Source: Roseivivax sp. GX 12232 (GTDB lineage: Bacteria > Pseudomonadota > Alphaproteobacteria > Rhodobacterales > Rhodobacteraceae). From it: 64,000 nt of DNA. The position numbers and the translations under genes were made by a program. Within the stretch, counting starts at the first letter, position 1. Each line of letters begins with the position of its first letter. Of this stretch, positions 10,257 to 18,885 are shown in pieces. Where the stretch lies: NCBI RefSeq assembly GCF_021272185.1, contig NZ_JAJSEC010000001.1:496001-560000 (forward strand), given 5' to 3'. The notes below the pieces were generated by a model. The model made no database searches. It saw only the letters and a list, made by a program, of their open reading frames with translations, and was not told the origin of the DNA.

Positions 10257-11650
10257 AGCAGCACCATGCTCGCCAGCCCCAGGAAGGCGAAGAAGCCCAC
10301 CACGTCGGTCACGGTGGTCACGAAGGTGCCCGAGGCGAGCGCCGGGTCGACCTTGGCCTTCTCGAGCAGGATCGGGATGCCGATGCCCGCGAGCGCCGCG
10401 GCGACCATGTTGATGATCATCGCCGCGAAGATCACCCAGCCGAGCGCCGTCGAGCCGAACCAGAGGACCCCCACGACCCCCATGACCACCGCGAAGGCCA
10501 GGCCGTTGATGAAGCCCACCGTGGCCTCGCGGCGGATCACCCGGAAGGCGTTGGAGCCGGTCAGGTCGCGGGTCGCCAGCGCCCGGACTGCCACGGTCAG
10601 CGACTGGGTGCCGGCGTTGCCGCCCATGGAGGCCACGATCGGCATCAGCACCGCCAGCGCGGTGACCTGGGCGATGGCGCCCTCGAACTGGGCGATGACC
10701 AGCGAGGCGAGGATCGCCGTGGCCAGATTCACCGCCAGCCAGGGAAAGCGCTGCCGCGTGGTCTGCAGGGCGCTGTCCGAGAGCGAGCTTTCCTCGCCCA
10801 CGCCGGCGAGGCGCAGGATGTCCTCCTCGTTCTCTTCCTCGAGGACCAGCATGGCGTCGTCGATGGTGATCACGCCCACCAGCCGCTCGCTCTCGTCGAC
10901 CACCGGGGCCGAGATCAGGTGATACTGGTTGAAGGCATAGGCCACATCGGCCTCGTCGCGGGTCGCGGGGATGACGTGGAAGCTGTCGTCGGTGATCTCG
11001 GCCAGTTTCACCTCGCGGCGCGAGGACATCAGCTTGCCCAGCGCCACCTTGCCGACCGGCCGCATCCGCGGGTCGACCAGGATGATGTGGTAGAACTGGT
11101 CCGGCAGGTCCTCGGTGGCGCGCATGTGGTCGATCGCCTCGCCCACCGTCCAGTGCTCGGGGGCCATGACCACCTCGCGCTGCATCAGGCGGCCGGCGGA
11201 ATAGTCGGGATAGGTCAGCGACTGCTGCACCGCCACCCGGTCGCTGTCCTCGAGCGCGTCGAGAATCGAGTCGCGCTGCGCGTCCTCGAGATCCTCGAGC
11301 AGGTCGACCACGTCGTCCGAATCGAGGTCGCGGACCGCATCGGCCAGGACCTCGGGCTCGAGGATGCGGATCACCTCCTCGCGCAGGCCCTCGTCGAGCT
11401 CGGTCAGGATGTCGCCGTCGAACTCCTGCCCGTAGAGCCGGATCAGCCGCATCCGGTCGAAGGCGTTCATCTGTTCGAGCATGTCCGCGATGTCGGCGGC
11501 ATGCAGCGGCTCGAGCAGCTCTACCAGCCGCGCGCGGTCCTGCACCTCGACGCTGTAGAGGATCGCGGTGATGGTCTTGGGATCAAGCGCATAGGCGTCG
11601 CTCTCCTGATCCTCCGGCTCGGGGGCCACGTCGAGCTGATCTTCCGCCAT
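10253..11650 (-). CDS. mgtE: Magnesium transporter MgtE
   Basis: 465 residues with the full MgtE layout. A cytoplasmic acidic helical N domain (to about 140) is followed by two CBS domains (about 140-270), a plug helix, and a C-terminal bundle of five membrane helices (about 290-465) carrying the Mg2+ pore. The conserved pore segment PIVASMGGNAGTQSL is present. The N and CBS domains sense cytosolic magnesium and gate the channel. It leads a two-gene minus-strand operon with the cyclo-ligase and is divergent from guaD across 134 bp. Confidence 0.95.
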   Translation of the reverse strand: MAEDQLDVAPEPEDQESDAYALDPKTITAILYSVEVQDRARLVELLEPLHAADIADMLEQMNAFDRMRLIRLYGQEFDGDILTELDEGLREEVIRILEPEVLADAVRDLDSDDVVDLLEDLEDAQRDSILDALEDSDRVAVQQSLTYPDYSAGRLMQREVVMAPEHWTVGEAIDHMRATEDLPDQFYHIILVDPRMRPVGKVALGKLMSSRREVKLAEITDDSFHVIPATRDEADVAYAFNQYHLISAPVVDESERLVGVITIDDAMLVLEEENEEDILRLAGVGEESSLSDSALQTTRQRFPWLAVNLATAILASLVIAQFEGAIAQVTALAVLMPIVASMGGNAGTQSLTVAVRALATRDLTGSNAFRVIRREATVGFINGLAFAVVMGVVGVLWFGSTALGWVIFAAMIINMVAAALAGIGIPILLEKAKVDPALASGTFVTTVTDVVGFFAFLGLASMVLL

Positions 11651-11784
11651 CGCGCACTCCTCGGGGACTGGGGTCAGGCGGAGAGTAGGGCAGCGCGGGG
11701 GGAAGAAACAGGGCCGCCGCCAGATTTACCTCGCCTGCCGCCCGGCCTAGTGTCGCGCCGGCGGAAGAAGCCGGGAGACAAGGC

Positions 11785-13074
11785 ATGAGCGCGGATCACT
11801 TGCTGACGGGCCGGGTCCTGATCTGGGACGGCAACCCCCTCATCGAGGGCCCCGAGGCGGCCCGGATCGAAGAAGGCTGGGGCGTCCTGATCGCCGAGGG
11901 CACGGTGGCCGCCATCGGCCCCGCGGCAGCCCTGCGCGAGGCCGCCCCCGAGGTGCCCGAGACGACCTACGGCCGCGACCTGATCGCCCCGGGCTTCGTC
12001 GATGCCCATGTGCATTACCCCCAGACCCGGATCATTGCCTCCTGGGGCAAGCGGCTGATCGACTGGCTGAACAGCTACACCTTCCCCGAGGAGATGCGCT
12101 TCGGCGATCCCGCTTATGCCCGGGAGGTGGCGGGCGAGTACCTCGACCTCGTGGCGGCCCATGGCACCACCACGGTGGCTAGCTACTGCACCTCGCATCC
12201 CGAGAGCGCCGAGGCCTTCTTCGAGGCCGCCGCGGCTCGCAACATGCGGGTCTTCGCCGGCAAGACCTGCATGGACCGCAACGCCCCCGAGGAGCTCTGC
12301 GACGACGCGGTCAGCGCCTATGACGACAGCGCCGCGCTGATCGCGCGCTGGCACGGGACCGGCCGGGCGGGTTATGTCATCACCCCGCGCTTCTCGCCGA
12401 CCTCGAGCCCCGAGCAGCTCGAGGCCCTGGGCGCGCTCTGGGCCGAACATCCCGACTGCCTGATGCAGACGCATCTGTCGGAGCAGACCGACGAGATCGA
12501 CTGGGTGAAGGGCCTCTACCCCGAGGCCCGCGACTACCTCGACACCTACGAGCGCTACGGGCTCCTGGGCGAGCGCGGGCTTTACGGCCACGCGATCCAC
12601 CTCGAGGAGCGCGAGATCGACCGCCTGGCCGAGAGCGGCGCGTCCCTGGTGCATTGCCCGACCTCCAACACCTTCATCGGCTCGGGGCTCTTCGACATGG
12701 GTGGGCTCAGCGCCCGCGGCATCCCGGTGGGGCTCGCGACCGACACCGGCGGCGGCTCCTCCTTCTCGATGCTGCGCACCATGGCGGCGGCCTATGAGAT
12801 CGGCCAGCTGCGCGGGCGGCCCCTGCACGCCGCCGAGCTGCTCTGGCTCGCCACCGAGGGCTCCGCCCGGGCGCTGCACGCCGAAGGGCTGATCGGCCGC
12901 CTTACCCCCGGCGCCGAGGCCGACATCGCGGTCCTCGACCTCGCCTCGACCGCGGCCATCGCCCAGCGCGCGGCCCAGGCGGAGGATGCCTGGGAAGAGG
13001 TCTTCGCCACAATCATGATGGGCGACGACCGCGCCCTGCGCGCGGTCTGGGTCGGGGGCGAGAAGCGGGTCTGA
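11785..13074 (+). CDS. guaD: Guanine deaminase
   Basis: A 429-residue amidohydrolase converting guanine to xanthine and ammonia in purine catabolism. Metal ligands of the amidohydrolase fold are visible: DAHVHYPQ (about 72-79), QTHLSEQ (about 230), GHAIHL (about 267) and LATDTGGGSS (about 317). The motif HVHYPQ and the segment GKRLIDWLNSYTFPEE are characteristic of GuaD. A second purine-type deaminase lies about 1 kb away on the opposite strand, which suggests a purine salvage neighbourhood. No xanthine dehydrogenase is in the window. Confidence 0.93.
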   Translation: MSADHLLTGRVLIWDGNPLIEGPEAARIEEGWGVLIAEGTVAAIGPAAALREAAPEVPETTYGRDLIAPGFVDAHVHYPQTRIIASWGKRLIDWLNSYTFPEEMRFGDPAYAREVAGEYLDLVAAHGTTTVASYCTSHPESAEAFFEAAAARNMRVFAGKTCMDRNAPEELCDDAVSAYDDSAALIARWHGTGRAGYVITPRFSPTSSPEQLEALGALWAEHPDCLMQTHLSEQTDEIDWVKGLYPEARDYLDTYERYGLLGERGLYGHAIHLEEREIDRLAESGASLVHCPTSNTFIGSGLFDMGGLSARGIPVGLATDTGGGSSFSMLRTMAAAYEIGQLRGRPLHAAELLWLATEGSARALHAEGLIGRLTPGAEADIAVLDLASTAAIAQRAAQAEDAWEEVFATIMMGDDRALRAVWVGGEKRV

Positions 13075-13407
13075 GGGTGTTTGGGCTTGCTTGGGTGGCT
13101 GTGTCCGTCCGGCCGGGCCATTGAGGCCCGCCCGGCCGGAGCGAGAGCTCTGCCCTCGCGCTCCCGGAGTATTTTGGGCCCGGTCAGGCCGGGGTGGGGT
13201 GGATCGGGGGCGCTTTTGTTTCTTGGGTTCGGGCTGGCCATCCGTCCGGCCGGGCCATTGAGGCCCGCCCGGCCGGAGCGAGAGCTCTGCCCTCGCGCTC
13301 CCGGAGTATTTTGGGCCCGGTCAGGCCTGTAGAGGGGGCTTCTTGGCGGGCGGTGCGCTTCTATGGGGATGGTTGGGCTGTTTTGAGAGGGGGGTTTTGT
13401 GGCTCTG
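13075..13407. other. 333-bp non-coding gap filled by two REP-like units
   Basis: The gap between convergent guaD and the CAP-domain gene contains two identical 87-bp units (13104-13190 and 13241-13327). A GC-rich linker and a short T/G-rich tail make up the rest. No gene is supported here. Confidence 0.7.
13104..13327 (+). repeat. Two identical 87-bp REP-like units, period 137 bp
   Basis: Units at 13104-13190 and 13241-13327 are identical at every base. Each contains a GC palindrome (GGCCGGGCC...GGCCCGCCCGGCC), a second hairpin (GAGAGCTCT within GCGAGAGCTCTGCCCTCGC), and the signature CTCCCGGAGTATTTTGGGCC. Related units occur at 9555, 29181 and 63011. Confidence 0.85.
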
Positions 13408-14058
13408 TCAGCAGCCGGGGCGCGCGAGGACCAGGACCCAGAGGTTGCCGGGGGCGCGGGCGAGGCCGGCTTCGGTGACATCCGGCAGGAGCAGGTTTTC
13501 CAGGTGCGCGGGTGAGGTCGTCCAGCCGCGCAGCGCGGCCTCGATGCTGCCTTGGCCGCGCGCGAGGTTTTCGGCGAGGCGGCAGAAGCGGTAGCCGGCG
13601 CGGCGGGCGCGTTCCGCTATATCAGAGCCGTCGGAGCCGATGTGCGAGAAGCGGGAATTGCGGGTGAGGTCGCGGGCGTGGGTCTCGGCCATGGCCTGAA
13701 GCCTGGGGTTGGCCGCGAGCGAGCCGAGGCCGGCCCGGGCGCGGAAGGCGGTGATGGCGGCGAGGTTGGAGCTGGCGTCGGCGGTGGTCGCGACGGGCGC
13801 TCCGGCGTTGGCGGACGCGGGTGAGGGTGCGGCGGCGCCTGAGGCGGCGGTGCGATTGGCGGGAAGCGCGGTAGCTTCTGCGCCAGTCATAGGTGCCGCG
13901 GAGGCCGCTCTGGGATCGGCGGTGATTTCAGGCGCGGCGGAAGTCGCGGGAAGCGCGGCGGCGGTCGCGCTAGGACCGGATGCTCCGTCCTGCACCGCCA
14001 GCGCGCAGCCCGCCACAACGAGGCACGCCAGCACCACCCCCGCCAGCCCCGCGCGCAT
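13408..14058 (-). CDS. CAP-domain (SCP/PR-1-like) lipoprotein
   Basis: 216 residues. A lipoprotein signal ends in VVAGC (lipidated Cys at about 18), followed by an Ala/Thr/Pro-rich linker to about 90. A CAP domain follows, with METHARDLTRNSRFSHIGSDG and RFCRLAENLARG carrying the typical His and Glu positions, and ending in LWVLVLARPGC. CAP proteins are extracytoplasmic and of varied or unknown function in bacteria. The start codon shares its A with the stop of the upstream deaminase gene (14058), so it is probably co-transcribed as the last gene of the 16.2-13.4 kb operon. Confidence 0.85.
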   Translation of the reverse strand: MRAGLAGVVLACLVVAGCALAVQDGASGPSATAAALPATSAAPEITADPRAASAAPMTGAEATALPANRTAASGAAAPSPASANAGAPVATTADASSNLAAITAFRARAGLGSLAANPRLQAMAETHARDLTRNSRFSHIGSDGSDIAERARRAGYRFCRLAENLARGQGSIEAALRGWTTSPAHLENLLLPDVTEAGLARAPGNLWVLVLARPGC

Positions 14059-15398
14059 CAGACCGCCTCGGCCAGGCGCCGCGCGAGGTGGCGCTGGCGC
14101 TCCAGCACCTGGGGCAGGTCCAGCGTCGCGATCTGGCCGTCGCGCACCACCTGGCGGCCTTCGACGAAGAGGTCCCGCACCCGGGTCGGACCGGCGAGGA
14201 GCAGCGCGGCGGGATCCCAGCTGCCGGCGCTTTCGACGCCGCGCAGGTTCCAGAGCGCCAGGTCGGCCCGGGCGCCCGGCGCGATGCGCCCGCAGTCTTC
14301 GCGGCCCAGCACCTCGGCGCCGCCGCGGGTGGCGATCCAGAGCGCCTCGCGCGCGCTCATCGCATCGGCTCCCCGGGCCACGCGTTGCAGAAGCAGCGCC
14401 TGCCGCGCCTCGGCCACCAGGTTGCCCGCGTCGTTCGAGGCGGAGCCGTCGACGCCGAGCCCCACCGGCACGCCCGCGTCGCGCATCGCCCGGACCGGGG
14501 CAATGCCCGAGCCCAGCCGGCAGTTCGAACAGGGGCAATGGGCGATGCCGGTGCGACTCCGGGCAAAGAGGTCGATCTCATCGCCGTCGAGCTTCACGCA
14601 ATGGGCGTGCCAGACGTCCGGGCCGGTCCAGCCCAGGCCCTCGGCGTATTGGCCGGGGCGGCAGCCGAACTGCGCCAGGCTGTAGGCCACGTCCTCGTCG
14701 TTCTCGGCCAGGTGGGTGTGCAGCATCACCCCCTTGTCGCGGGCCAGGAGCGCCGCGTCGCGCATCAGCTCGCGGCTGACCGAGAAGGGCGAACAGGGCG
14801 CGATGCCGACGCGCAGCATGGCACCCGGGGCGGGGTCGTGGAAGGCGTCGACCACGCGAATGCAATCCTCGAGGATCGCGGCCTCCGCTTCGACCAGCGC
14901 ATCGGGCGGCAGGCCGCCCGCGCTTTCGCCGATCGACATGGCCCCGCGGGTGGGATGGAAACGCATCCCGATCTCGCCCGCCGCGGCGATCGTGTCGTCG
15001 AGCCGCGCGCCGCCGGGATAGAGGTAAAGGTGATCCGAGGTCAGCGTGCAGCCCGAAAGCGCCAGTTCCGCCAGGCCAGTGAGCGCCGAGACATAGACTT
15101 CCTCGGGGCCGAAGCGCGCCCAGATCGGGTATAGCGTCTTCAACCAGCCGAAGAGCAGCGCGTCCTGCCCGCCGGGCACCGCGCGGGTGAGGCTCTGGTA
15201 GAGGTGATGATGGGTGTTCACGAGGCCCGGCGTGACCAGGCAGCCCTCGGCCTGGATCACCTCGCCCCGGGGTTCGAGGCCCTGGCCGATCTCGGTGATG
15301 ACGCCATCCGCGAGGCGGATATCGGCGCCCGAGAGCTCGCGCCCGGCGTCGTCCATGGTCAGCACATGGGTCGCGCCGCGGATCAGGACCTCGCTCAC
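14058..15398 (-). CDS. 8-oxoguanine deaminase-like amidohydrolase
   Basis: A 446-residue member of the TrzN/AtzA-like amidohydrolases. Metal ligands are visible at NTHHHLYQ (about 62), HTHLAEN (about 236), and GLGVDGSASND (about 319). The segment HCPCSNCRLGSGIAP and overall length match proteins characterised as 8-oxoguanine deaminases (8-oxoG to urate); other substrates such as isoguanine or s-triazines cannot be excluded. It overlaps the HisN-like gene by four bases upstream and the CAP gene by one base downstream, giving a tightly packed three-gene operon. Confidence 0.82.
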   Translation of the reverse strand: MSEVLIRGATHVLTMDDAGRELSGADIRLADGVITEIGQGLEPRGEVIQAEGCLVTPGLVNTHHHLYQSLTRAVPGGQDALLFGWLKTLYPIWARFGPEEVYVSALTGLAELALSGCTLTSDHLYLYPGGARLDDTIAAAGEIGMRFHPTRGAMSIGESAGGLPPDALVEAEAAILEDCIRVVDAFHDPAPGAMLRVGIAPCSPFSVSRELMRDAALLARDKGVMLHTHLAENDEDVAYSLAQFGCRPGQYAEGLGWTGPDVWHAHCVKLDGDEIDLFARSRTGIAHCPCSNCRLGSGIAPVRAMRDAGVPVGLGVDGSASNDAGNLVAEARQALLLQRVARGADAMSAREALWIATRGGAEVLGREDCGRIAPGARADLALWNLRGVESAGSWDPAALLLAGPTRVRDLFVEGRQVVRDGQIATLDLPQVLERQRHLARRLAEAV

Positions 15399-16192
15399 GC
15401 GACATCCTCCAGCAGCGCCAGCGCCGCGGCGTGCAGCTCGGGCGTGGCGGCGGCCAGGGCGCGGCCGCCCGCGAGCGCGGGGCGACCCTGCCAGTCGGTG
15501 ACAACCCCACCCGCGGCCTCGATCACCCCGATCGGGGCCTGGATGTCATAGGCGTTGAGCCCGGCCTCGATCACCAGGTCGATCTGCCCGGCGGCGAGCA
15601 GCGCATAGGCGTAACAATCCATCCCGTAGCGGGTCAGCCGGGCCGCGCCCGCGACGCGGCGGAAGGCGGCGCCCTCGGCCTCGGTGCCGACCTCCGGAAA
15701 GGTGGTCATCAGCCGCGCCTCGGAGAGCCGGGTCACCCCGCTCACGCCGAGGGGCCGGGTGCCGAAGGGGCCGCGCCATTCGGCCAATTCCGCGCCCCCG
15801 GTGAAGCGCTCGCCGGTATAAGGCTGGTCGATCACCGCGTGATGCACCCGCGCGCCGTCGGAGAGCGCGATCAGCACCCCCCAGGTCGGCGCGCCGCAGA
15901 TGAAGGCGCGGGTGCCGTCGATCGGGTCGAGCACCCAGGTCAGCCCCGAGCGGCCCGGCACCGCGCCGTATTCCTCGCCGAGGATGCCGTCCTCGGGGCG
16001 CCGCTCCTGCAGGACCGCGCGCATGGCGCGTTCGGCGGCGCGGTCGGCCTCGGTCACCGGGTCGAACCCGGCGTCGAGCTTGTTCTCGGCGGCCAGATCG
16101 GCGGCGCGGAAATAGGGCAGGATCGCCCGGCCCGCCGCATCGGCCATGGCATCGGCCACCTGCCGGATCTCCTCGGCGTCGTCTCTGCGCAT
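15395..16192 (-). CDS. Inositol-monophosphatase family phosphatase, HisN-type
   Basis: 265 residues of the Mg2+-dependent, lithium-sensitive phosphatase fold. The metal-binding motifs are ILGEEYG (Glu, about 78-84), WVLDPIDGTRAF (about 93-104) and YDIQAPIGVIEAAGG near the C-terminus. The DPIDGTRAF sequence with a following GAPTWGVLIAL is typical of histidinol-phosphate phosphatases of the HisN type in alphaproteobacteria. Inositol or nucleotide phosphates remain possible substrates. The ATG at 16192 fits the family start, although the frame is open further upstream. Its stop overlaps the deaminase start (ATGA, 15395-15398). Confidence 0.85.
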   Translation of the reverse strand: MRRDDAEEIRQVADAMADAAGRAILPYFRAADLAAENKLDAGFDPVTEADRAAERAMRAVLQERRPEDGILGEEYGAVPGRSGLTWVLDPIDGTRAFICGAPTWGVLIALSDGARVHHAVIDQPYTGERFTGGAELAEWRGPFGTRPLGVSGVTRLSEARLMTTFPEVGTEAEGAAFRRVAGAARLTRYGMDCYAYALLAAGQIDLVIEAGLNAYDIQAPIGVIEAAGGVVTDWQGRPALAGGRALAAATPELHAAALALLEDVA

Positions 16193-16343
16193 GCGCGGCC
16201 TCCCTGCCCCCGTGACACGGGCCCGGATCCCGGGCCGATCAAGGCCGGGATGACCCGTTTCGCGCGCACGATCAAGTCCGGAGGCGCTCGCGCGCCCCGG
16301 GGGTCGGGCAGCCGTCGTCAAGCGGAGAGGCAGGGCGGCGCGG

Positions 16344-16727
16344 TCAGGCCACGTCGGAGAGCACGCGGGCCAGCTCGAAGAGGCGCCGCCGCTGGTTTTC
16401 AGGGATCGCGTAGTAGGAGCGCACGAGATCGAGCGCCTCCTTGTCGCCAAGGATGTCCTTCGGCACCGACTGGCCGATGTCCTCGGCGGCCGGGGCCTCA
16501 CCCTCTGGCTCGTCGATGCCCTCGAAGAAGAAGCTGACCTGGATGGACAGCGCTTCGGCGATATCCCAGAGGCGCGAGGCGGAGACGCGGTTCGCGCCGG
16601 TCTCGTACTTCTGGATTTGCTGGAACTTGATGCCGACCTTCTCGGCCAGCTGCTGTTGGGTCATCCCCACCAACCAACGTCTATGGCGAATACGTTTGCC
16701 AACATGGACGTCCACAGGATGCGTCAT
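16344..16727 (-). CDS. XRE-family helix-turn-helix regulator (PraR-like)
   Basis: 127 residues. An N-terminal cro/C1-type DNA-binding domain (about 10-65) includes MTQQQLAEKVGIKFQQIQKYE as helices 2-3 and RVSASRLWDIAEAL. The short C-terminal part (about 70-127) is acidic, then helical. This arrangement is widespread in alphaproteobacteria, including PraR-type regulators of surface growth; the targets here are unknown. The start at 16727 has an AGAGGG site about 8 nt upstream. The 282-bp upstream region is less GC-rich than its surroundings and may hold its operator, but no clear palindrome was identified. Confidence 0.88.
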   Translation of the reverse strand: MTHPVDVHVGKRIRHRRWLVGMTQQQLAEKVGIKFQQIQKYETGANRVSASRLWDIAEALSIQVSFFFEGIDEPEGEAPAAEDIGQSVPKDILGDKEALDLVRSYYAIPENQRRRLFELARVLSDVA

Positions 16728-17009
16728 ACACGAGCCCTCTGCTTCTAAAAGCGACTGGCGCAAAGGGGCACCAGACGGAGCTCCGAAGCACCAAAGTTTT
16801 CAAGCTGAGCACCCAATCAGCAAGGCTCATGATATATCCAAGACCCCTGCCAAGACAACCCGCAAGAGTTGAAAAAATATGACCCCCTGATGTGTCATGA
16901 GTTGTATGCCAGTCTGGAACCGCAGGGCGAAACCGATTTCCACGGCTTGACCCGCTGCCCGCCGCGCCGCATCACCGGAGGCGAGGAATTCGCCAATAAG
17001 GAGTGCGGG

Positions 17010-17981
17010 ATGAAGGCTTTGGTCGTCGAGGCGCATGGCGCGCCGCCGGTTCTGAAGGACATGCCCACCCCCCGGCCCGGCCCCGGCGAGATCGCCGTCA
17101 GGATCGAGACCTGCGGGCTGAATTTCGCCGATCTTCTGATGGTCCAGGGCAGCTACCAGGACACGCCCGAGCTGCCCTTCGCGCTCGGCATGGAGGTCGC
17201 GGGCCGCGTGGCCGAGCTGGGCGAAGGTGTCACCGGGCTGGCCCAGGGCGACCGGGTGGCGGTCTTCGGCGGCTCGGGCGGGCTGGCCGAGGTCGGCTGT
17301 TTCGACGCCCGCCGCGCGGTGCCGATCCCCGAGACCATGACCTCGGTCGAGGCGGCGGCCTTCATGGTCGCCTACGGCACGAGCCACCTCGCGCTCGACC
17401 ACCGCGCGCGGCTGCAGAAGGGCGAGACGCTCCTGGTCCTGGGCGCGGCCGGCGGTGTCGGGCTGACCGCGGTGGAGATCGGCAAGCTCATGGGCGCGAA
17501 GGTCATCGCCTATGCCCGCGGGGCCGAGAAGCTCGAGGTCGCGCGCCGCGCCGGGGCCGACATCCTGATCGACGCCGAAACCGCCGACCTGCGCGCCGAG
17601 GTGAAGGCCGCGGGCGGCGCGGATGTGGTCTACGACCCGGTCGGCGGCGAGGCCTTCGAGGCCGCCTTCCGCGCCTGCAACCCCGAGGCCCGGCTTCTGC
17701 CGATCGGCTTCGCCTCGGGCGACGTGCCGCGCATCAAGGCCAATCACCTGCTGGTCAAGAACCTCTCGGTCATGGGTATCTACTGGGGCGGTTACATGGG
17801 CTTCCGCCCCGAGGCAGTCACTGGCAGCCTCTCGACGCTTTTCGCCTGGCACGCCGAGGGCCGGCTTTCCCCGCATGTCAGCGAGGTGCTGCCGCTCGAG
17901 CGCGCGACCGAGGGGCTGGAGTTTCTGCGCAGCCGCAAGTCCACCGGCAAGGTGGTGATCGAGATCCAGCCGGCGGAGTGA
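17010..17981 (+). CDS. NADPH:quinone oxidoreductase family protein (zinc-independent MDR)
   Basis: 323 residues of the medium-chain reductase fold. An N-terminal GroES-like domain (CGLNFADLLMVQGSYQ, about 33-48) is followed by a Rossmann domain with LGAAGGVGLTAVEIGK (about 147-162) for NADPH. The catalytic zinc cysteines of alcohol dehydrogenases are absent, as in quinone reductases. It probably reduces quinones or enoyl-type electrophiles in the cytoplasm. AAGGAG at 16998-17003 precedes the ATG at 17010. The aminotransferase gene begins 4 bp after its stop, so the two are co-transcribed. Confidence 0.88.
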   Translation: MKALVVEAHGAPPVLKDMPTPRPGPGEIAVRIETCGLNFADLLMVQGSYQDTPELPFALGMEVAGRVAELGEGVTGLAQGDRVAVFGGSGGLAEVGCFDARRAVPIPETMTSVEAAAFMVAYGTSHLALDHRARLQKGETLLVLGAAGGVGLTAVEIGKLMGAKVIAYARGAEKLEVARRAGADILIDAETADLRAEVKAAGGADVVYDPVGGEAFEAAFRACNPEARLLPIGFASGDVPRIKANHLLVKNLSVMGIYWGGYMGFRPEAVTGSLSTLFAWHAEGRLSPHVSEVLPLERATEGLEFLRSRKSTGKVVIEIQPAE

Positions 17982-17985
17982 GCCC

Positions 17986-18885
17986 ATGCCCGAGGAGACC
18001 TTCACCCACCAGGCCGAGGAGGACGCCCGCAACGCCGAGGTCCTGATCTGGGTCGACGAGGGGCTGAAGCCCCGGGCCGAGGCCGTGGTCTCGGTCTTCG
18101 ATTCGGGCTTCATGCTGGGCGACGGCGTCTGGGAGGGGCTGCGCCTCTACAACGGCGCCTGGGCCTTTCTCGACCAGCACATGGACCGGCTTTTCGAGGC
18201 CGCCAAGGCCATCGACCTCGACATCGGGCTCACCCGCGCCGAGGTCATCGACCGGCTGGAACAGACCCGCGCCGCCAACGGCATGCAGACCGACGCCCAT
18301 GCCCGGCTCATGGTGACGCGCGGGGTCAAGGCGCGGCCCTTCCAGCATCCGGCGCTGTCGACGCGCGGGCCGACCTTCGTGATCGTGATGGAGCATTCGC
18401 GCCCCGCGATCCCGCGCCCGATCCGGCTGGCCACCGTCGCGCATCAGCGCGGCCTGCCGATGACCCAGGACCCCAAGCTCAACAGCCATTCCAAGCTGAA
18501 CTGCATCCTCGCCTGCATCGCCGCCGAAAAGGCCGGCGCCGACGAGGCGCTGATGCTCGACGTGCATGGCTTCGTGAACACCACCAATGCCTGCAACTTC
18601 TTCATCGTGCGGCAGGGCGAGGTTTGGACCTCGACCGGGGACTACTGCATGAACGGCATCACCCGCCGCGCGGTGATCGAGATCTGCCGCCGCGAGGGCA
18701 TCCCGGTCTTCGAGAAGAACTTCTCGCTGGTCGAGACCTATTCCGCCGAGGAAGCCTTCCTCACCGGCTCCTTCGGGGCCCAGACCCCGGTGAGCGAGAT
18801 CGACGGGAGGGAGATCGGCGCGGGCGAGATGGGCCCGGTGACCCGCCGCATCCGCGCCGCCTACAAGGAGCTCGTGGGCGCATGA
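17986..18885 (+). CDS. Class IV PLP aminotransferase (branched-chain / D-amino-acid type)
   Basis: A 299-residue fold-type IV aminotransferase. VSVFDSGFMLGDGVWEGLR is the typical N-terminal substrate region. The likely PLP-binding lysine is in NSHSKLNCILA (about 169), and EALMLDVHGFVNTTNACNFF is the conserved cofactor-phosphate region. Branched-chain, D-amino-acid and 4-amino-4-deoxychorismate enzymes share this fold; the sequence does not decide between them. It is flanked by tightly linked genes: a quinone reductase 4 bp upstream and a sulfotransferase-like gene overlapping by four bases downstream. Confidence 0.85.
   Translation: MPEETFTHQAEEDARNAEVLIWVDEGLKPRAEAVVSVFDSGFMLGDGVWEGLRLYNGAWAFLDQHMDRLFEAAKAIDLDIGLTRAEVIDRLEQTRAANGMQTDAHARLMVTRGVKARPFQHPALSTRGPTFVIVMEHSRPAIPRPIRLATVAHQRGLPMTQDPKLNSHSKLNCILACIAAEKAGADEALMLDVHGFVNTTNACNFFIVRQGEVWTSTGDYCMNGITRRAVIEICRREGIPVFEKNFSLVETYSAEEAFLTGSFGAQTPVSEIDGREIGAGEMGPVTRRIRAAYKELVGA

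Noticed and set aside
13408-14538. A 376-residue form of the CAP protein starting inside the deaminase gene
   Set aside because: The extra N-terminal part is antisense-like low-complexity sequence, while a proper lipoprotein signal begins at 14058.
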